Positions 12,511-23,901 of a stretch of DNA of 64,000 nt are shown piece after piece. Source of the stretch: Excoecaria cochinchinensis. Taxonomy: Eukaryota > Streptophyta > Magnoliopsida > Malpighiales > Euphorbiaceae. Location: assembly GCA_947683425.1 (NCBI GenBank), contig CANTUQ010000081.1:6630501-6694500 (forward strand). Direction: 5' to 3'. The first letter of the stretch is position 1, and every line of letters begins with the position of its first letter. Under the pieces are notes generated by a model. It saw nothing but the letters and a program-made list of their open reading frames with translations. It was not told the DNA's origin and did no database searches. Both the position numbers and the translations under genes were made by a program.

Positions 12511-15500
12511 CTACCAAAATTTGCAAAATAGAAGCTAGGATTCAGGACTGCTTCACAACTCATTTTTGTTCAGCCTAAACGGACATCTAAACAACCTTTT
12601 TAGGCAAACCTTCCTTCTTAATATTTGTTGTCTAGGACGTTAACTTTCAAATGCAATAAATTACAGATTAATTGGACCTCGAAAGATTCAGATATTATCT
12701 ACACAACCTATAGTGGTCAAGTAACCCGACCCAAACAGAGACACTACGGTTTTAGCCAATTTCCAGGATCTTAGAACAAGAATTCGCCCAAGGCTATATC
12801 TGAGACTTTTAAAGTAATGGAAGTCATGGTTCTAATGGTTCAAGAATAACATGATTTGGAGTTCTAAAACTCTACTTAAGACAAAAACATCGCACAGGGG
12901 TCAGATGAGAACTAAACAGAGTTTACCCAATCATGCATTTCACTTTCAATTCTCGCATACCTTCAATTTAATCAACATCATGAATTACTAATACATTTAC
13001 CAAACAAATACATGCATAAAAATCATATCAAAACACTCAATTTATTGGAAATCATATACAAATGTATATTCATAATTCAAGAAGAATTTAGTGTAGAGAC
13101 AAATTAAAACTCAAATATAGGAATGAAACTCCCAAACCTCTTGTTGCACAATAGCTGCTCTCTTCAAGTTTTAATCTTCTCTTTTCCTTTACTTTGCTTC
13201 TTCTTATCGTCAATCACTTGCACAAACAAACCCACAATTCTTAATCCAAACCATAACTTAAACAAAACTAGAAGAAGAAAGAGAACTCAAACGCAGGAAC
13301 CCTAAAAACCCCAACTTACCTCTTCAATCTTACTTCCCAAGCTCCACCAAATCAACTCTAATTCACTCAAAACCAAGAGATTGAGCAAGGAATGGGAAGG
13401 AAAGGAAAAGAAAATGGAGAATAGGGAGGATGAGAGGGCAAAAACGTGGACTCCTCTCCCTTTCACTTTGTCTTTCTTTCACACTAAATGCACACCTACC
13501 AAATCCACTTGTCCACTTCCTATAGGCTCACATGTCAATATTACAAGCCCACTTTGACTTACTCATACATGCACCATACACCAACGACACACAAGCACCT
13601 CTTACAATAATATCTTCATGGTACCAAACTTAAGTCACACCCTAACATTTCCTTATAACCCACTTTTCATCCAAGGCACCATGCTCATACACCACACAAT
13701 AAAATCTCTTAGCCCACATACATCCTACTACCATACACTACAAGCACACCATAATAATTCCTTCACTTAACTTATTTAATTAATTTCTTAGAAAATAAAT
13801 CCTTGTTATCCATATTACTCATGTACAAATTACCGAATTACCCTCACTCACTCCGACTGAGCAAGCATATTCCGACTAGGCCCAGTTTGGGGTGTGACAG
13901 TATAACTCATTCATATAGTCATATGAAATAGGTCATAACGCATAATAGCTCACACATGTTTGTAAGCATACAATCATGTTCACATTCCTCTCCAAAGTAC
14001 ACATTCATATAATTCATAATCACTTCACAAGCTAAAAGCATTTAATCACATTTATCATTATCATAATATACAATCACTCATTTATCCACATGAACCAATA
14101 TAACATCCTTAAATATCTTGCATAATAATTCATTCTAATGGCATTGTACATTCTCATGCCAAGGCTCCTTCTCATGTTAAAATCCAAGCACATAGGTTAT
14201 TTATCGCTTATGTAATTATTTTACTTTATGATACAATCAAGCTTAGTTAGGCTAATCATGCATCTCTAATTCGCATAGTCACATGTTCGCAAGATGATGC
14301 ATTCAAGCTTAGTTAGGCTATCATGCATCTCTATTTCGCATAGTAACATATTCGCATAATCATCTCAATTATATGCTGATATACTTCATTTATCATATTC
14401 GCATCCATGCTTTTTCATCCTTAATTATCCCCTTTCACATACTTAATTCATCACCCTTAGAATACTTAAAGCTCATACATACTTATATACATTAGCATGC
14501 ATAGTTCATCATGCTTAAGATACTCATTTTATAATGATAAACATGGATTGGACAAGCTATGGGAACTCGTAGTGAAGTTCGGGTACATTTCGGGAAGAAA
14601 AATACACTAAATAGACAAAACAGGGAAGGGTCACGGTGGCAATGAATTGGTTGTGACCGTGACATACTAAATTAAGCAAAACAGAAGCTAACTTTTGGCA
14701 CTGGTTCACACCACAATTTTGTACAGTCCAAACAGATGTCTTACACTCGAGTTTAGGCAACGGTCCCTGCATAACATTTCTTCCTATATATATTATCTTT
14801 CTAATGGGACAAGTATGAGGTCAATTGGACTTTTAAATCAACAGATATGCATTAATCAATATAGACTGTTCCTATGAGCCCGTCCAGGTAGATTCACGTC
14901 TGTTTTTGCAATTTTTTAGGCTCTTAAATTCAGAATTGGTTCATGGTCAATATTAGACTTTTATAGGTATATGTGTCAAGGTTCACATGGAGCTACAAAC
15001 ACACAATTTAGATTTTTAAAACTCTAGTTATAACCAAAACACTACACGAAGGTCTGGTGATATATAAACAGAATTTTTGCCTAACTAGGGTTCACACTTA
15101 AATTAAGCACACAACAATTCAATCATCAATTTCAACACAAATCAACCATATATTTCAACTGCATCATCTCTCAATTGTCACATAATAAACTAATTTACAC
15201 ACACACATAACAATAGTTAGTTCCCAAACCTCTCTATCCTTTGCTCCATTGCTCACTTGATACTTGACTCATCAACCTCCATCTTTCCTTTTCTTTTATC
15301 ATAACCACCTCCACATGTACAACCAAATTCCAGAATTGTAACACCATAATCAATCCTCAATCCCATAAATTCAAAAATAAGAAGAAGTAGAATATGAAGG
15401 ACAATAATTAGTCACTTACCTTTGCAATAATCAACAGTTTAATTAACCAGCTAGACATATGATTAACCAGCATAATTTGCAGAACAAAATGGTAACTTTG

Positions 15501-17371
15501 AAAGGAAATTCACGTTGAAGAAGAAGAAGGAATAACAGATTTTAGAGAGAGGAAAGAATGACTGAATACACATGCAAAACTAGTGGGTTTTCTCTCTCCT
15601 TAAGCTTTACATTGCATGTAGGTAGATGAAGTGGCAAAGGCAGAAATTGGCAGCTAGAATCCACCATTCACATCCTCCATTGCATGAAAATGCTGAGTTG
15701 GCACCTCCAGCAATCTCCACTTAGAATCCACTCCCACAATCTTAATTGATATTAACCTAATTAATCCCCACTAACTCTTCATTATTCCCTCATTAATTTA
15801 ATCATACATATTTACCCATAAGTCACTTAAACTTATTTACTTTCTTCAATGAAGTCCTCCATTTCCCAATTACTCTTAAATCTGATTTCTTCCACTTAAT
15901 TATTCCATATTAATTCAAATCAATTTGCTTAACTTATATGCACATTTACAAATTGGCCACTTAAACTTATCTATCTTATACAATTGGGTCCTTGATTTCT
16001 TAATTGCACTTATGTCCAAGTTAGCAACTCACTATTAAATTCACCTAATTACCTTAATCGACCAACATACCACTAGGGTAGATTTCGGGGCATTACAAAA
16101 ATAACAAATGAATTAACATGTTTACAATTTAAAATAAATGAGAAAAAAGTGTTATGAATACCAAATGGATTAAAAGATGTAATTGGAATAAAATAAAACA
16201 TGTTAATTAATTAATATGTAAAAATATGAACATGATAATAATGAAAATAAATAAGTGAACAAAATATTAAATATATGATAATGAAAATGGAAAAGAATAA
16301 AAAATGATTAAATAAATGACATGGTTAATTGATGTATCACAATTAATATAAAACCTTTACATGGTGAAAAATATCAATTAAAATGAATTTATTAATTACA
16401 TGTTAAAAATAATAAGAAATCAAAGTAAAATGAATTATTTACATGTTAGGAATTAAAAGAGATTAATATTCACATGAATAAAAATGTAATAATATATATA
16501 CATAACAAAACAAACATAACAACAATAGAATAAATAAATAAATGAGAACAATAAATAAATTAATGAAAACAATAAAATATACATGAATAAGAATAAAATC
16601 ATATATAAACAAAATAAATAAGATAAATAAATAACTGAAAATAATAAAAATGAACATGAATAAATTAAATATGAACAAAAAGAATAAGAAGAACAAGCCT
16701 GGAATGTTTAACCTTAGAGTTTCGGATTCGATGAAGGTAAAAATGATATTGATTTTCTTGTTTGTGGTTTGCAAGATTAGAATTGAGATATGAAAATGTT
16801 GGATTTTTATTCCAAGAAAAATAGGCTTAAAAAATGAAGAAAGAAAATCAACAATTCTTTAAGAACAAAAAAATAATTTCTTTACCTAAAGAATGATATT
16901 TATTGATTAAAAGAATGAAAATGATGTCAAGAACAAACGATTATTTTGTTTGTTACAAAGAAAAAAATCATTTATGAGAAAAAAATTGTTTTTTAGAAAA
17001 TCAAATGGAAAAAATAGATTTTAGGAACAAACAATTATTTGTTTTGCCCCAAAATCCATTGTTCATCAAAAAAAGATTCAAAATAATAAAAAACCTTGAA
17101 AAAGTTTAATTGAAAACAAATAACAAGTTAAAAAAATGAATTTTGAGAGCAAACAATTATTATGTTTGCCTCAAAATTAAATTGTATCAATAAAACTTCT
17201 AAAAATTGTTTAGAAGAAATTCTATTGGAAAAAAAAAACCAAAAAGATGAATTCAATTTTTTTGTTGGGGGAAAATTTGGAATTTTAGAGAGAGTTTGAA
17301 TGGAAGAAGAAGAGAAAAAGATGAAAAAAAACCCTAAGAAAAATTTCTCCTTTTAGGTTTTCTTCTTATTC

Positions 17372-17380
17372 TTTTTATAT
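17372..17380 (-). promoter_or_regulatory. TATA box of the minus Tat-type LTR
   Basis: The minus strand reads TATAAAAAG, downstream of the GC-rich block and before a C/T-rich leader, as in E3. Confidence 0.5.
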
Positions 17381-17611
17381 GAAGAAAATAGGAAAATAAT
17401 ATTAATTAAAGGGATAAAACTTAATAAAATCAGATATTAACCATTTTAAAGTTTAAAAATTGAAAAAAACCTGAAAATCCCTAAAAAAAGTGATAAAAAA
17501 TCGAATTTTGTGGAAAAAAATCGGAAAAATTGATTTTTGGGGCTAAATGCCCATTTTGCTGCGGAATCAAGGGCTATGGACGCCTGTCAAAGCGCCCGAC
17601 GGGCGTCCGTA

Positions 17612-17647
17612 GCGCACGCTGGGCGAGAACGCTCGCCCAGCGTGCGC
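17612..17647. repeat. Perfect 16-bp palindrome with 4-base loop
   Basis: The left arm gcgcacgctgggcgag (17612-17627) and right arm ctcgcccagcgtgcgc (17632-17647) match without error around AACG. It lies in the GC-rich block and would form a very stable RNA or cruciform hairpin. Confidence 0.92.
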
Positions 17648-17938
17648 GCGCGAGGAGCGCCACGCGATGGCGCACAACGCGCTGCCGCAAGGCGCCGACG
17701 CTCCGATTTTATTTTATTTTTATTTTTTTGTTTTCTAATTTAACTAAAAATATTGTAATTTCAAGCCCCCATTTTTCAAAACTAATTTTTAAAATATTTT
17801 CTATTATTTTTTATCTTTTCACTCCAAAATGCAAATTTGAAAAGAAAATCATCACTTTTAACCTTTTTGCCTGTGGAAAGGCATCTTATCATCATTAGGT
17901 AACTCTGATCTGAGCTACCTCAGGACCCGGTGTCTACA

Positions 17939-19854
17939 CCTCCCCTTTGCCAGCGGCGATAAGGCGAGCGCCCCTCGTCTCTTGCAACCTCCAGTTTCAT
18001 TTTTTTCCTAAAAATTGGGAATTTGAATTTGAAATGGATTCTAATGGATATTTTTTGGGATTTTCAAGGATAATTCTACTTTCTAAAAGTTAGGCAAGGT
18101 TATTTTTTTATGGGAATTCAATTTTCTCTCATAAAAAACCTAGGTTTTCTTCATGGATGATATAAATAGAAAGCTAGAAGGAAAAAGGGAAGGCATCATC
18201 TGATTTTTTCTATTCTTCTTCTGAGATAAAAAGGTTTTTTTTTCTTGATTGGAGAGTTGGATTTTTTTAAATCAAGAATTGTTCTTGAGATAGAGAAATT
18301 GATTCTCTGTTCTTGAGATTGAAATTTTTCATTATTTTCTTTGAACAAGGTTTTGAAAGCTTCATTCTAGAAAGAGAAAACTTGATCTTTCTAGTTCTTT
18401 TTTATTTAACTCTTGCAAAATCTTGACGAGGAAATCGAATCACTTTTGTTTTGTCCAATAACTCATAATTCTGAGGGTAAATTTATGGGCTAAAAGCATT
18501 TCGTTTCTATTGCATTTACTCATATTTATTTTCACCATTAATATGGATTTTTTTGTTCAATATCATGTAAATATTTGTTGATTTTTTGTGTTTCTTGCAT
18601 GAGATTCGAATTATTTTTTGAGTAATTCACTTGAAATATGCATGAAAACATGTAAAAAGTACATAAAATAATGTTATTTTTTGCATGAAATTTGAAGAAT
18701 AAGTGTCAAAATACATTTTTGTGAGTACAGTAAGTGAGATACTGAAAGAATGTCCAGGCCTACTACCCCTCAAGGCCGCCCCTCACCTTCATGCTTGGTT
18801 CAATTTTGTTTGTTCCTATTTTGCCTCGTTTTTTATGCCATGATTATGTATTGTGTATTTTTTGCATTATTTTGTTGTATTTATTTTTTTATTTTTTTAT
18901 TTTATGTGTTTTATTTAATTTTGGTCCTATTACTAATGTTTAATTTTCTTTTGTTTTTTATTTGTGCATAATACTCATTTTCCCTTGTTTGAGCATCGTT
19001 TGCAAGTGGATGAGGAACCAAGGAGATTGGGAGACTTTTTTAGTTTGATCTTACTATTTTTATTTGCTTTGTTTTTTATTATTTTATTTGATTTGTGTTA
19101 AAATGATTTTTTATGCGCGTTAAATTAAAAATCAAAAAAATACTTGTATTAATTAAAATTGGGTTTTTTCTAATAAAATAAAACCAATGTCTTGATTTTC
19201 AGCCAATAAACGTCACTTTAAAAGAATAGTTAATTTTTATCAAAATGGGATCACTCATCCCGATTTTTCTCAAATAAATTCAAAAATAACTCTTCATTTT
19301 CTTACTGGTGCATGAAAGAACCAATGTTACCATTCTAAATAAATAACTCGTTTTGTGCATGGACTTTATTTTTATTTTCTGTTTTTTGGGGGATTGGATT
19401 TTTGTCAATTTTGTAATTTATTTTACTTTTATCGCTTACTTGGGGGATTCTGTTTTGTCCCATTCATTTTATAATTTTTTTATATACTTTATTTATCATT
19501 TTTCCCATTACTTGAAGTATGTTTTATTTTACATGCATGATCGTGTGAGATGAGAGATGGAAGCTTAATAATTAAAGACTTATTTATCATTAACCAAGAC
19601 ATAAATAAGAGTGTTGTCCTAAACCACTCTCTGGTTTAGACTTCTGAGGTTAGATGAACTTTTCCAATATTTTATTAGGTGGCGACTCCAAAATACCTCA
19701 AGGTGCAGAAAGATTTTGTGGGATTAGATGAACTTTCCCAATGTTCTATTGGGTAGAGATTCCAAAATATCTCATGATGCCCCAGATAGATGCAAACCCT
19801 CTCAAACCCTAAAAGTAGGCCTCCGGGGACCACGCGGGTTTAGTTCACATCACA
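17939..19854 (+). mobile_element. Tat-type LTR fragment (plus), 5' part missing
   Basis: It runs from a GC-rich remnant (17939-17990) through TATAAATA (18161-18168), a leader with CTGAGGGTAAAT at 18471-18482, and a T-rich middle, to an end block with two GGTGGCGACTCC-like motifs (19678 and 19752) and the terminal TTCACATCACA. The order matches E3, but the sequence is more diverged. Its first part is absent; if the minus fragment inserted into it, the missing part lies left of the window. No PBS follows 19854, so it looks like a solo LTR. Confidence 0.7.
18161..18168 (+). promoter_or_regulatory. TATA box of the plus Tat-type fragment
   Basis: TATAAATA is followed by a leader rich in TTCTT, at the same relative place as the E3 TATA box. 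Confidence 0.55.
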
Positions 19855-21291
19855 CCTACAAGGATACCATATCTGATATTTTTCCCTATGGGGTTTGATA
19901 TTCTTCCCTCCGAGGTCGCCATATATTCTCCTTCTTATCCATGCGCATAGGAAAGCATGCTAAACCTAAAATGTAAATCCTGTTATTGAATTTACCATTT
20001 GATGATACGAATCATGATTCCTTGAATATGATTAATAATTATATGAACTCTGAACTCTAATTTTTGGTTTATTCACAAGCAAATAATGTGATTTTTTATT
20101 TGATAAATATTCTTGATACCTAAGTTAATGTGAGATGTACTTTTGATTTTGATTTTATCATGGTTTATGAATATGGTCATGATTATGATTATTGTATGGT
20201 TAGTAATAATCATAGAAGTAATGATGAAAATAGGCACGACATACCTTGTATGATTACTATTGATAATTGTATGTAGACTTTTGTGAACATATATGATATG
20301 ATCTTGTTGTGACTTATCTTGTTTATTTTGGATTTGAATATTTATCTATAACCAATGATCTAATTAAGTAAGTTTAACACTAGAATTTAGATAAGGACAA
20401 GACTAAAATTATGATTCTTGTATAGCTAAATAAATAAATGAAAGAAATAAAATGAATACACATGACATGCTTCAAATGGCTATCAGGTATGAGTGTATGG
20501 TAAATTATACGCATGTATATGATCTAAGAAATGAACAAAGAACATAATAAGGTTATAGCATAAGAGCTTACAGACTTAAACATGAATGCATATTCCCATG
20601 TATCATGTTCAAAAATTACACTTGTAACATGTGTATGTGAAAAGTAAAATATGAAACACATTAAGCGGTATATGTGTGTATGTATGCATTAGGGATAAAA
20701 TGGATATGTAACCAACCTAAGTATACTTGAAACCATCTATGCATATATGTATACCAAAGATTAATGATAAAGTGCCTAATATATTCTTGAGTGTGATAAA
20801 TGATAATATGAATTTTGAGTAATATGCTATTTGCAAATAACACAAGGTGTATATGCTTTTGTAACACGAATGATATATAACTTCTTTAATGTATTGGTCT
20901 TTATATATATATAATTGAATAACTGTAAATTCTTATATATCAAATCTATGTGCTTGATTAACGGCTACTGTTAGTGGTCATCTAAAATTAAGTGTTCCCA
21001 CTAAGCTTTATGCTTAGCATAAGTGTTTATTCGTGTAGGTCCAAGCAATCGGGTTACGCACAGGGACAATCTACAGGAGTCAAGGCCAACTAAGGAGTAG
21101 AGATTATAGTCATGAACGTATAGTCCTTTTTGATATTGTAAAATCTATATGAAAATGCTGTGTATGTAAGATTGTAAATTAAAGAAAAGATGTAACTATT
21201 TGATATATGTTCAAAGTTATGTGAAATAAAATTAAGTATATGTATTCAAGGTATGTATGGAAGAAAATTTTTAATTTGTACATGACATTAT
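19855..21291 (+). mobile_element. LTR H, left part
   Basis: This is the 3' half of a Tekay-like LTR. It has an AT-rich central part, then the CTAAGC-TTTAT-GCTTAG hairpin at 21001-21017, and is then split at ATTAT by the three-LTR composite. It resumes at 38751. The first part of the LTR is not seen; the Tat-type fragment ending at 19854 probably inserted into it. No coding sequence is visible. Confidence 0.65.
21001..21017. repeat. CTAAGC...GCTTAG hairpin in LTR H
   Basis: A 6-bp stem around a 5-base loop, preceded by TTCCCA as in E4 and E2, and followed by GCATAAGTG. It lies about 420 bp before the LTR end once the inserted composite is removed. Confidence 0.7.
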
Positions 21292-21689
21292 TATAGACAC
21301 CGGGTCCCGAGTCAGGTTAAAAAAAAAGAGAAAAAAAATTAATTAAAATTCCTCCGAAAAAATATATATGTGTGTGTGAAATTAAAAATTAATTAGTTGA
21401 TGAATTAGTTAATATTATTAGTTAATTGGGTAATTAAAGTATATGTAAAATATCAATTAGTATATAAAATTAAATATTAATTAGTTAATTTACTCGTTAG
21501 TATAATAGATTAATTAAAATTAAATAGGTATAAAAATATAGAGTATTTAATTAATAGGATATAGTATTTAATTAATAGGGTATTTAATTAATTAGATGTG
21601 TATTAATTTATGTAAGTTAATTTAAGTAAATTAATTAAGAAATTAAAAAATGGAGGAAATTAGGAACCAAAACTAACCCTAAGTTTAAG

Positions 21690-21697
21690 TATAAAAA
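21690..21697 (+). promoter_or_regulatory. TATA box of composite LTR1
   Basis: TATAAAAA lies about 400 bases into the LTR, upstream of a GA-rich then GC-rich leader. The counterpart in LTR2 is at 29430-29437; LTR3 has lost it. Confidence 0.6.
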
Positions 21698-21964
21698 GAA
21701 AAGGATGGGAACAAGAAGTGGGGGGCTCTCTCGGCTGGAACAAAGAGAAAGGAAAAAATTAGAACACAGAGAGAGAGCAAGAAGGAACTGAGGAGCAAAG
21801 AAAAAGAAAATAATAAGAAGAAAGAGAGAGCAGGGAAAGGGAGAACACAAATCAAAGGAATTAAAATAGAATAGAAAAGGGAAATAAAAAGAGGAAATAA
21901 AAGCAAAACAAGAGAGGGAAGCAGGGACACGCCGAAAAGGGAAAACGAAGGAAAAGAGGGAAAG

Positions 21965-22250
21965 GAAAAGGGGGTGGCATCGGCCACCTCCGGTGGAGGA
22001 GGTCACCACGCGCAGCGGTGCTGTGACCCTGGTGGCGGGACGATCCACCCGCCACCGGCAGTTGGCCGATGGAAGCCGCCGTGGAGGAGAACGACGAGGA
22101 GGAACCCGCACGTTCCAGCGCCATTACCGGCGTTCTGGTGATTGTTTCCGGCACGTGGCCATCGGCGGTGGACTCCGGGAACTCCGATCTACCTTCCAGC
22201 ATTGGTGGTGTCGACCACCTCCCCTACGGCGAAGCTCCAGCGACCGGTAA
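21965..22250 (+). other. GC-rich leader ending in a splice-donor consensus
   Basis: This is an abrupt GC-rich segment in an AT-rich LTR, ending in GACCG|GTAAGT at 22247-22252. A frame from the ATG at 22069 stays open to the donor, and the LTR2 copy (from 29790) keeps it with an in-frame 9-base difference. However, most base differences between the copies change the amino acid, so protein selection is not evident. It is best read as a transcribed 5' leader exon; coding is possible but unsupported. Confidence 0.5.
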
Positions 22251-22275
22251 GTCACTTTCCCCTTTTTCATATTTA

Positions 22276-22277
22276 TT

Positions 22278-22319
<42 letters not shown>

Positions 22320-22332
22320 TTTTATTATATTA

Positions 22333-22377
<45 letters not shown>

Positions 22378-22491
22378 TTAATTATTTTCTATTATTATTA
22401 TTATTATTATGTATTTTATGTTTATTATTGATTAATTGATATCATTATTACTATATTTATTTGTTTGTTATTTATTATTCTATTTTTTATA

Positions 22492-22533
<42 letters not shown>

Positions 22534-22571
22534 GATGTTGTTGTATTAGGTTAATATTTTTGTTATTGATA

Positions 22572-22635
<64 letters not shown>

Positions 22636-22640
22636 TATAT
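22276..22640. repeat. TTA/ATT microsatellites in LTR1
   Basis: Runs of the trinucleotide lie at about 22286-22316, 22331-22372, 22396-22410, 22498-22532 and 22575-22634, separated by unique T-rich sequence. The same sites are longer in LTR2 (29995-30546) and LTR3 (37176-37543). Confidence 0.9.
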
Positions 22641-23883
22641 TTTTATATTTGATTATTATTATTGCTATTGCTATTATTATTATTATATTTATTATTCAAT
22701 TGCTTATTTATTATTAGTATTATTTGATTTGATTTTTGTTATTATATTTATTATTATCTTTTCAATTATTTTTGTTATTATCATCAGTATTATTATTTAT
22801 TTATTTTCCGTCTATCTATTTATTATTCATTATCATCTTACGGTATTATTATTAGCATTATCATTTTTATTGCATTTGATTATTATAATTGTCATTTGTC
22901 TTTTTATATTCATTAATTCTCAATTTATTTCATTCAATTGTTTATTTATTTATCCTTTAATTTAATTTGATCCATTATCAATCTTGTTCATTTTTCTCAA
23001 TTTACTTTATTCAATCATTTATTTGCTTATTTATTTATTCATTTATTTATTTATTCATTATTAACCAATATCATTTTCTGTCTTGACCGCAATGCGGGAG
23101 GCATGTGGCTCGTCTGAGAAGCATGGTCGGAACAGGTAGATTAAGATTTATTTATTATTTGTTATTTGAAAATATATAACTATTATTTTATTCTCTTTAT
23201 TCGCTTGTGGTCTATAATAATAAAATATTTTCGACTGCACTTAAAAAAAAAACCACCACAAAAATGTTTTTTACTAAAATGAAGATTTGTTAATAAAACT
23301 GGACCAATGTCCATCGTTTTCATCCCAAACCAAAAGATTTAAACCGATTTAAGAATTTTAGACTTTTTTATAAAATAGATAGTTGGGAACCAATGTTTCC
23401 GCCTAAATGAATAGCTCGATTTGTGTATGTATTTGAGCTATTTAGTGTTTTTTATTTATTTTTAGATAATTGTAATTATATTTTATTTATTGCTTTATTT
23501 ACTGCTTTTTATACATGCTTGAATGCGTTTTAATTTTATTGCATAACTCGGGTGAGAAGAGAGATAAAATAATTGACTCTAAAGACCTGTTCACATAATA
23601 TTAACCAAAAGTATGAAGGTCCTGAACTCTCTCTGGTTTTGGCCTCATAAGGTTAGATTTTATTTTCCAATATTTTATTGGGTGGCGACTCCGTGATACC
23701 TGCCTTATGATACTCAATAGACGCTCTCATAGGTTGACTGCCAACAATGGATTTCGATAAATTTCTGTCCATTGCGGAGCGACCAGCTTTCACGATTTTA
23801 ATGAACCTCCATCCAACCTCGGGTCTTAAAAGCGAACTTTCGAGGGCCATCCGGATCGAGAGCGGGGTTCGAGCGCGTCACAC

Positions 23884-23901
23884 TGGCGACTTCGCTGGGG
23901 A
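23884..23901 (+). promoter_or_regulatory. Primer-binding site, tRNA-Arg type
   Basis: TGGCGACTTCGCTGGGGA follows LTR1 after one base. It is complementary, with one mismatch, to the 3' end of plant tRNA-Arg(ACG) plus CCA, the primer associated with Tat/Ogre elements. Confidence 0.8.

Larger units (their letters stand above)
6914..13899 (-). mobile_element. E2: solo LTR (about 4.3 kb), nested in element A
   Basis: Plus-strand ends are TGTAACACCCCAACCC (6914) and GGGGTGTGACA (13899). It is flanked by a perfect TSD, GTATA, at 6909-6913 and 13900-13904. The ends match the E4 LTR in reverse (TGTCACACCCCAAA...GGTGTTACA), so it belongs to the E4 family on the minus strand. There is no PBS, PPT or coding sequence, so it is a solo LTR left by recombination between two LTRs. 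Inside are the E3 insertion, a CTAAGCG hairpin (10069-10086), a TA microsatellite, palindrome tandems (11539-11717 and 12406-12510) and a donor match AAGAG|GTAAGT at 13314-13319. Confidence 0.92.
5397..16097 (-). mobile_element. Element A, right LTR, split by nested insertion
   Basis: The LTR parts are 5397-6913 and 13905-16097, about 3.71 kb together. The ends are TGTAACACCCCC at 5397 and GGGGCATTACA at 16097. The LTR is interrupted at GTATA by E2 (6914-13899). Relative to the left LTR it has an extra 313 bp at 5588-5900 containing the CTAAGC/GCTTAG hairpin. A palindrome is at 14630-14663 and a splice-donor match at 15414-15419. At 16097 it abuts a Tat-type LTR fragment, the probable insertion target. 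Confidence 0.88.
16098..17938 (-). mobile_element. Tat-type LTR fragment (minus), cut by element A
   Basis: On the minus strand it starts TGTAGACACCGGGTCCTGAG at 17938 and follows E3 closely for its first 250 bases, then more loosely. It carries a GC-rich block (17575-17700), a TATA match at 17372-17380 and a leader. It stops at 16097 where element A begins, so its 3' part should lie on the far side of A, left of the window. A purine-rich tract beside 17938 (GCAAAGGGGAGG on the minus strand) could be a PPT or just the edge of the neighbouring fragment. Confidence 0.8.
21292..23882 (+). mobile_element. Composite LTR1
   Basis: It starts TATAGACACCGGGTCCCGAG, where TA replaces the usual TG, and ends GAGCGCGTCACA. 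TATAAAAAG is at 21690. A GC-rich leader (about 21965-22250) ends in CCG|GTAAGT at 22247, and several TTA/ATT microsatellites follow (22276-22640). A conserved tail contains GGTGGCGACTCCGTGATACC. The PBS follows at 23884. Confidence 0.9.

Noticed and set aside
13123..13305. A 60-codon frame beginning with a signal-peptide-like hydrophobic stretch.
   Set aside because: It lies in the E2 LTR leader, on the strand opposite to the LTR's transcription, and has no counterpart in E4.
17926..17990. The purine-rich tract beside 17938 taken as the PPT of a full minus-strand Tat element running rightwards.
   Set aside because: Sequence from 17990 on aligns in order with a plus-strand Tat-type LTR (TATA, leader, end block), not with an internal region.
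21635..22202. Minus-strand frames with Phe/Leu/Ser-rich hydrophobic stretches that look like membrane proteins (also 29375-29938).
   Set aside because: Complement of a GA-rich leader; the composition explains the hydrophobic appearance, and the copies differ by frame-changing indels.
22069..22250. A 60-codon acidic reading frame in the GC-rich leader of LTR1, kept open in LTR2 (29790) with an in-frame 9-base difference.
   Set aside because: Most differences between the two copies change the amino acid, the opposite-strand frames are also open, and no family is recognised. It is better explained as a GC-rich untranslated leader.
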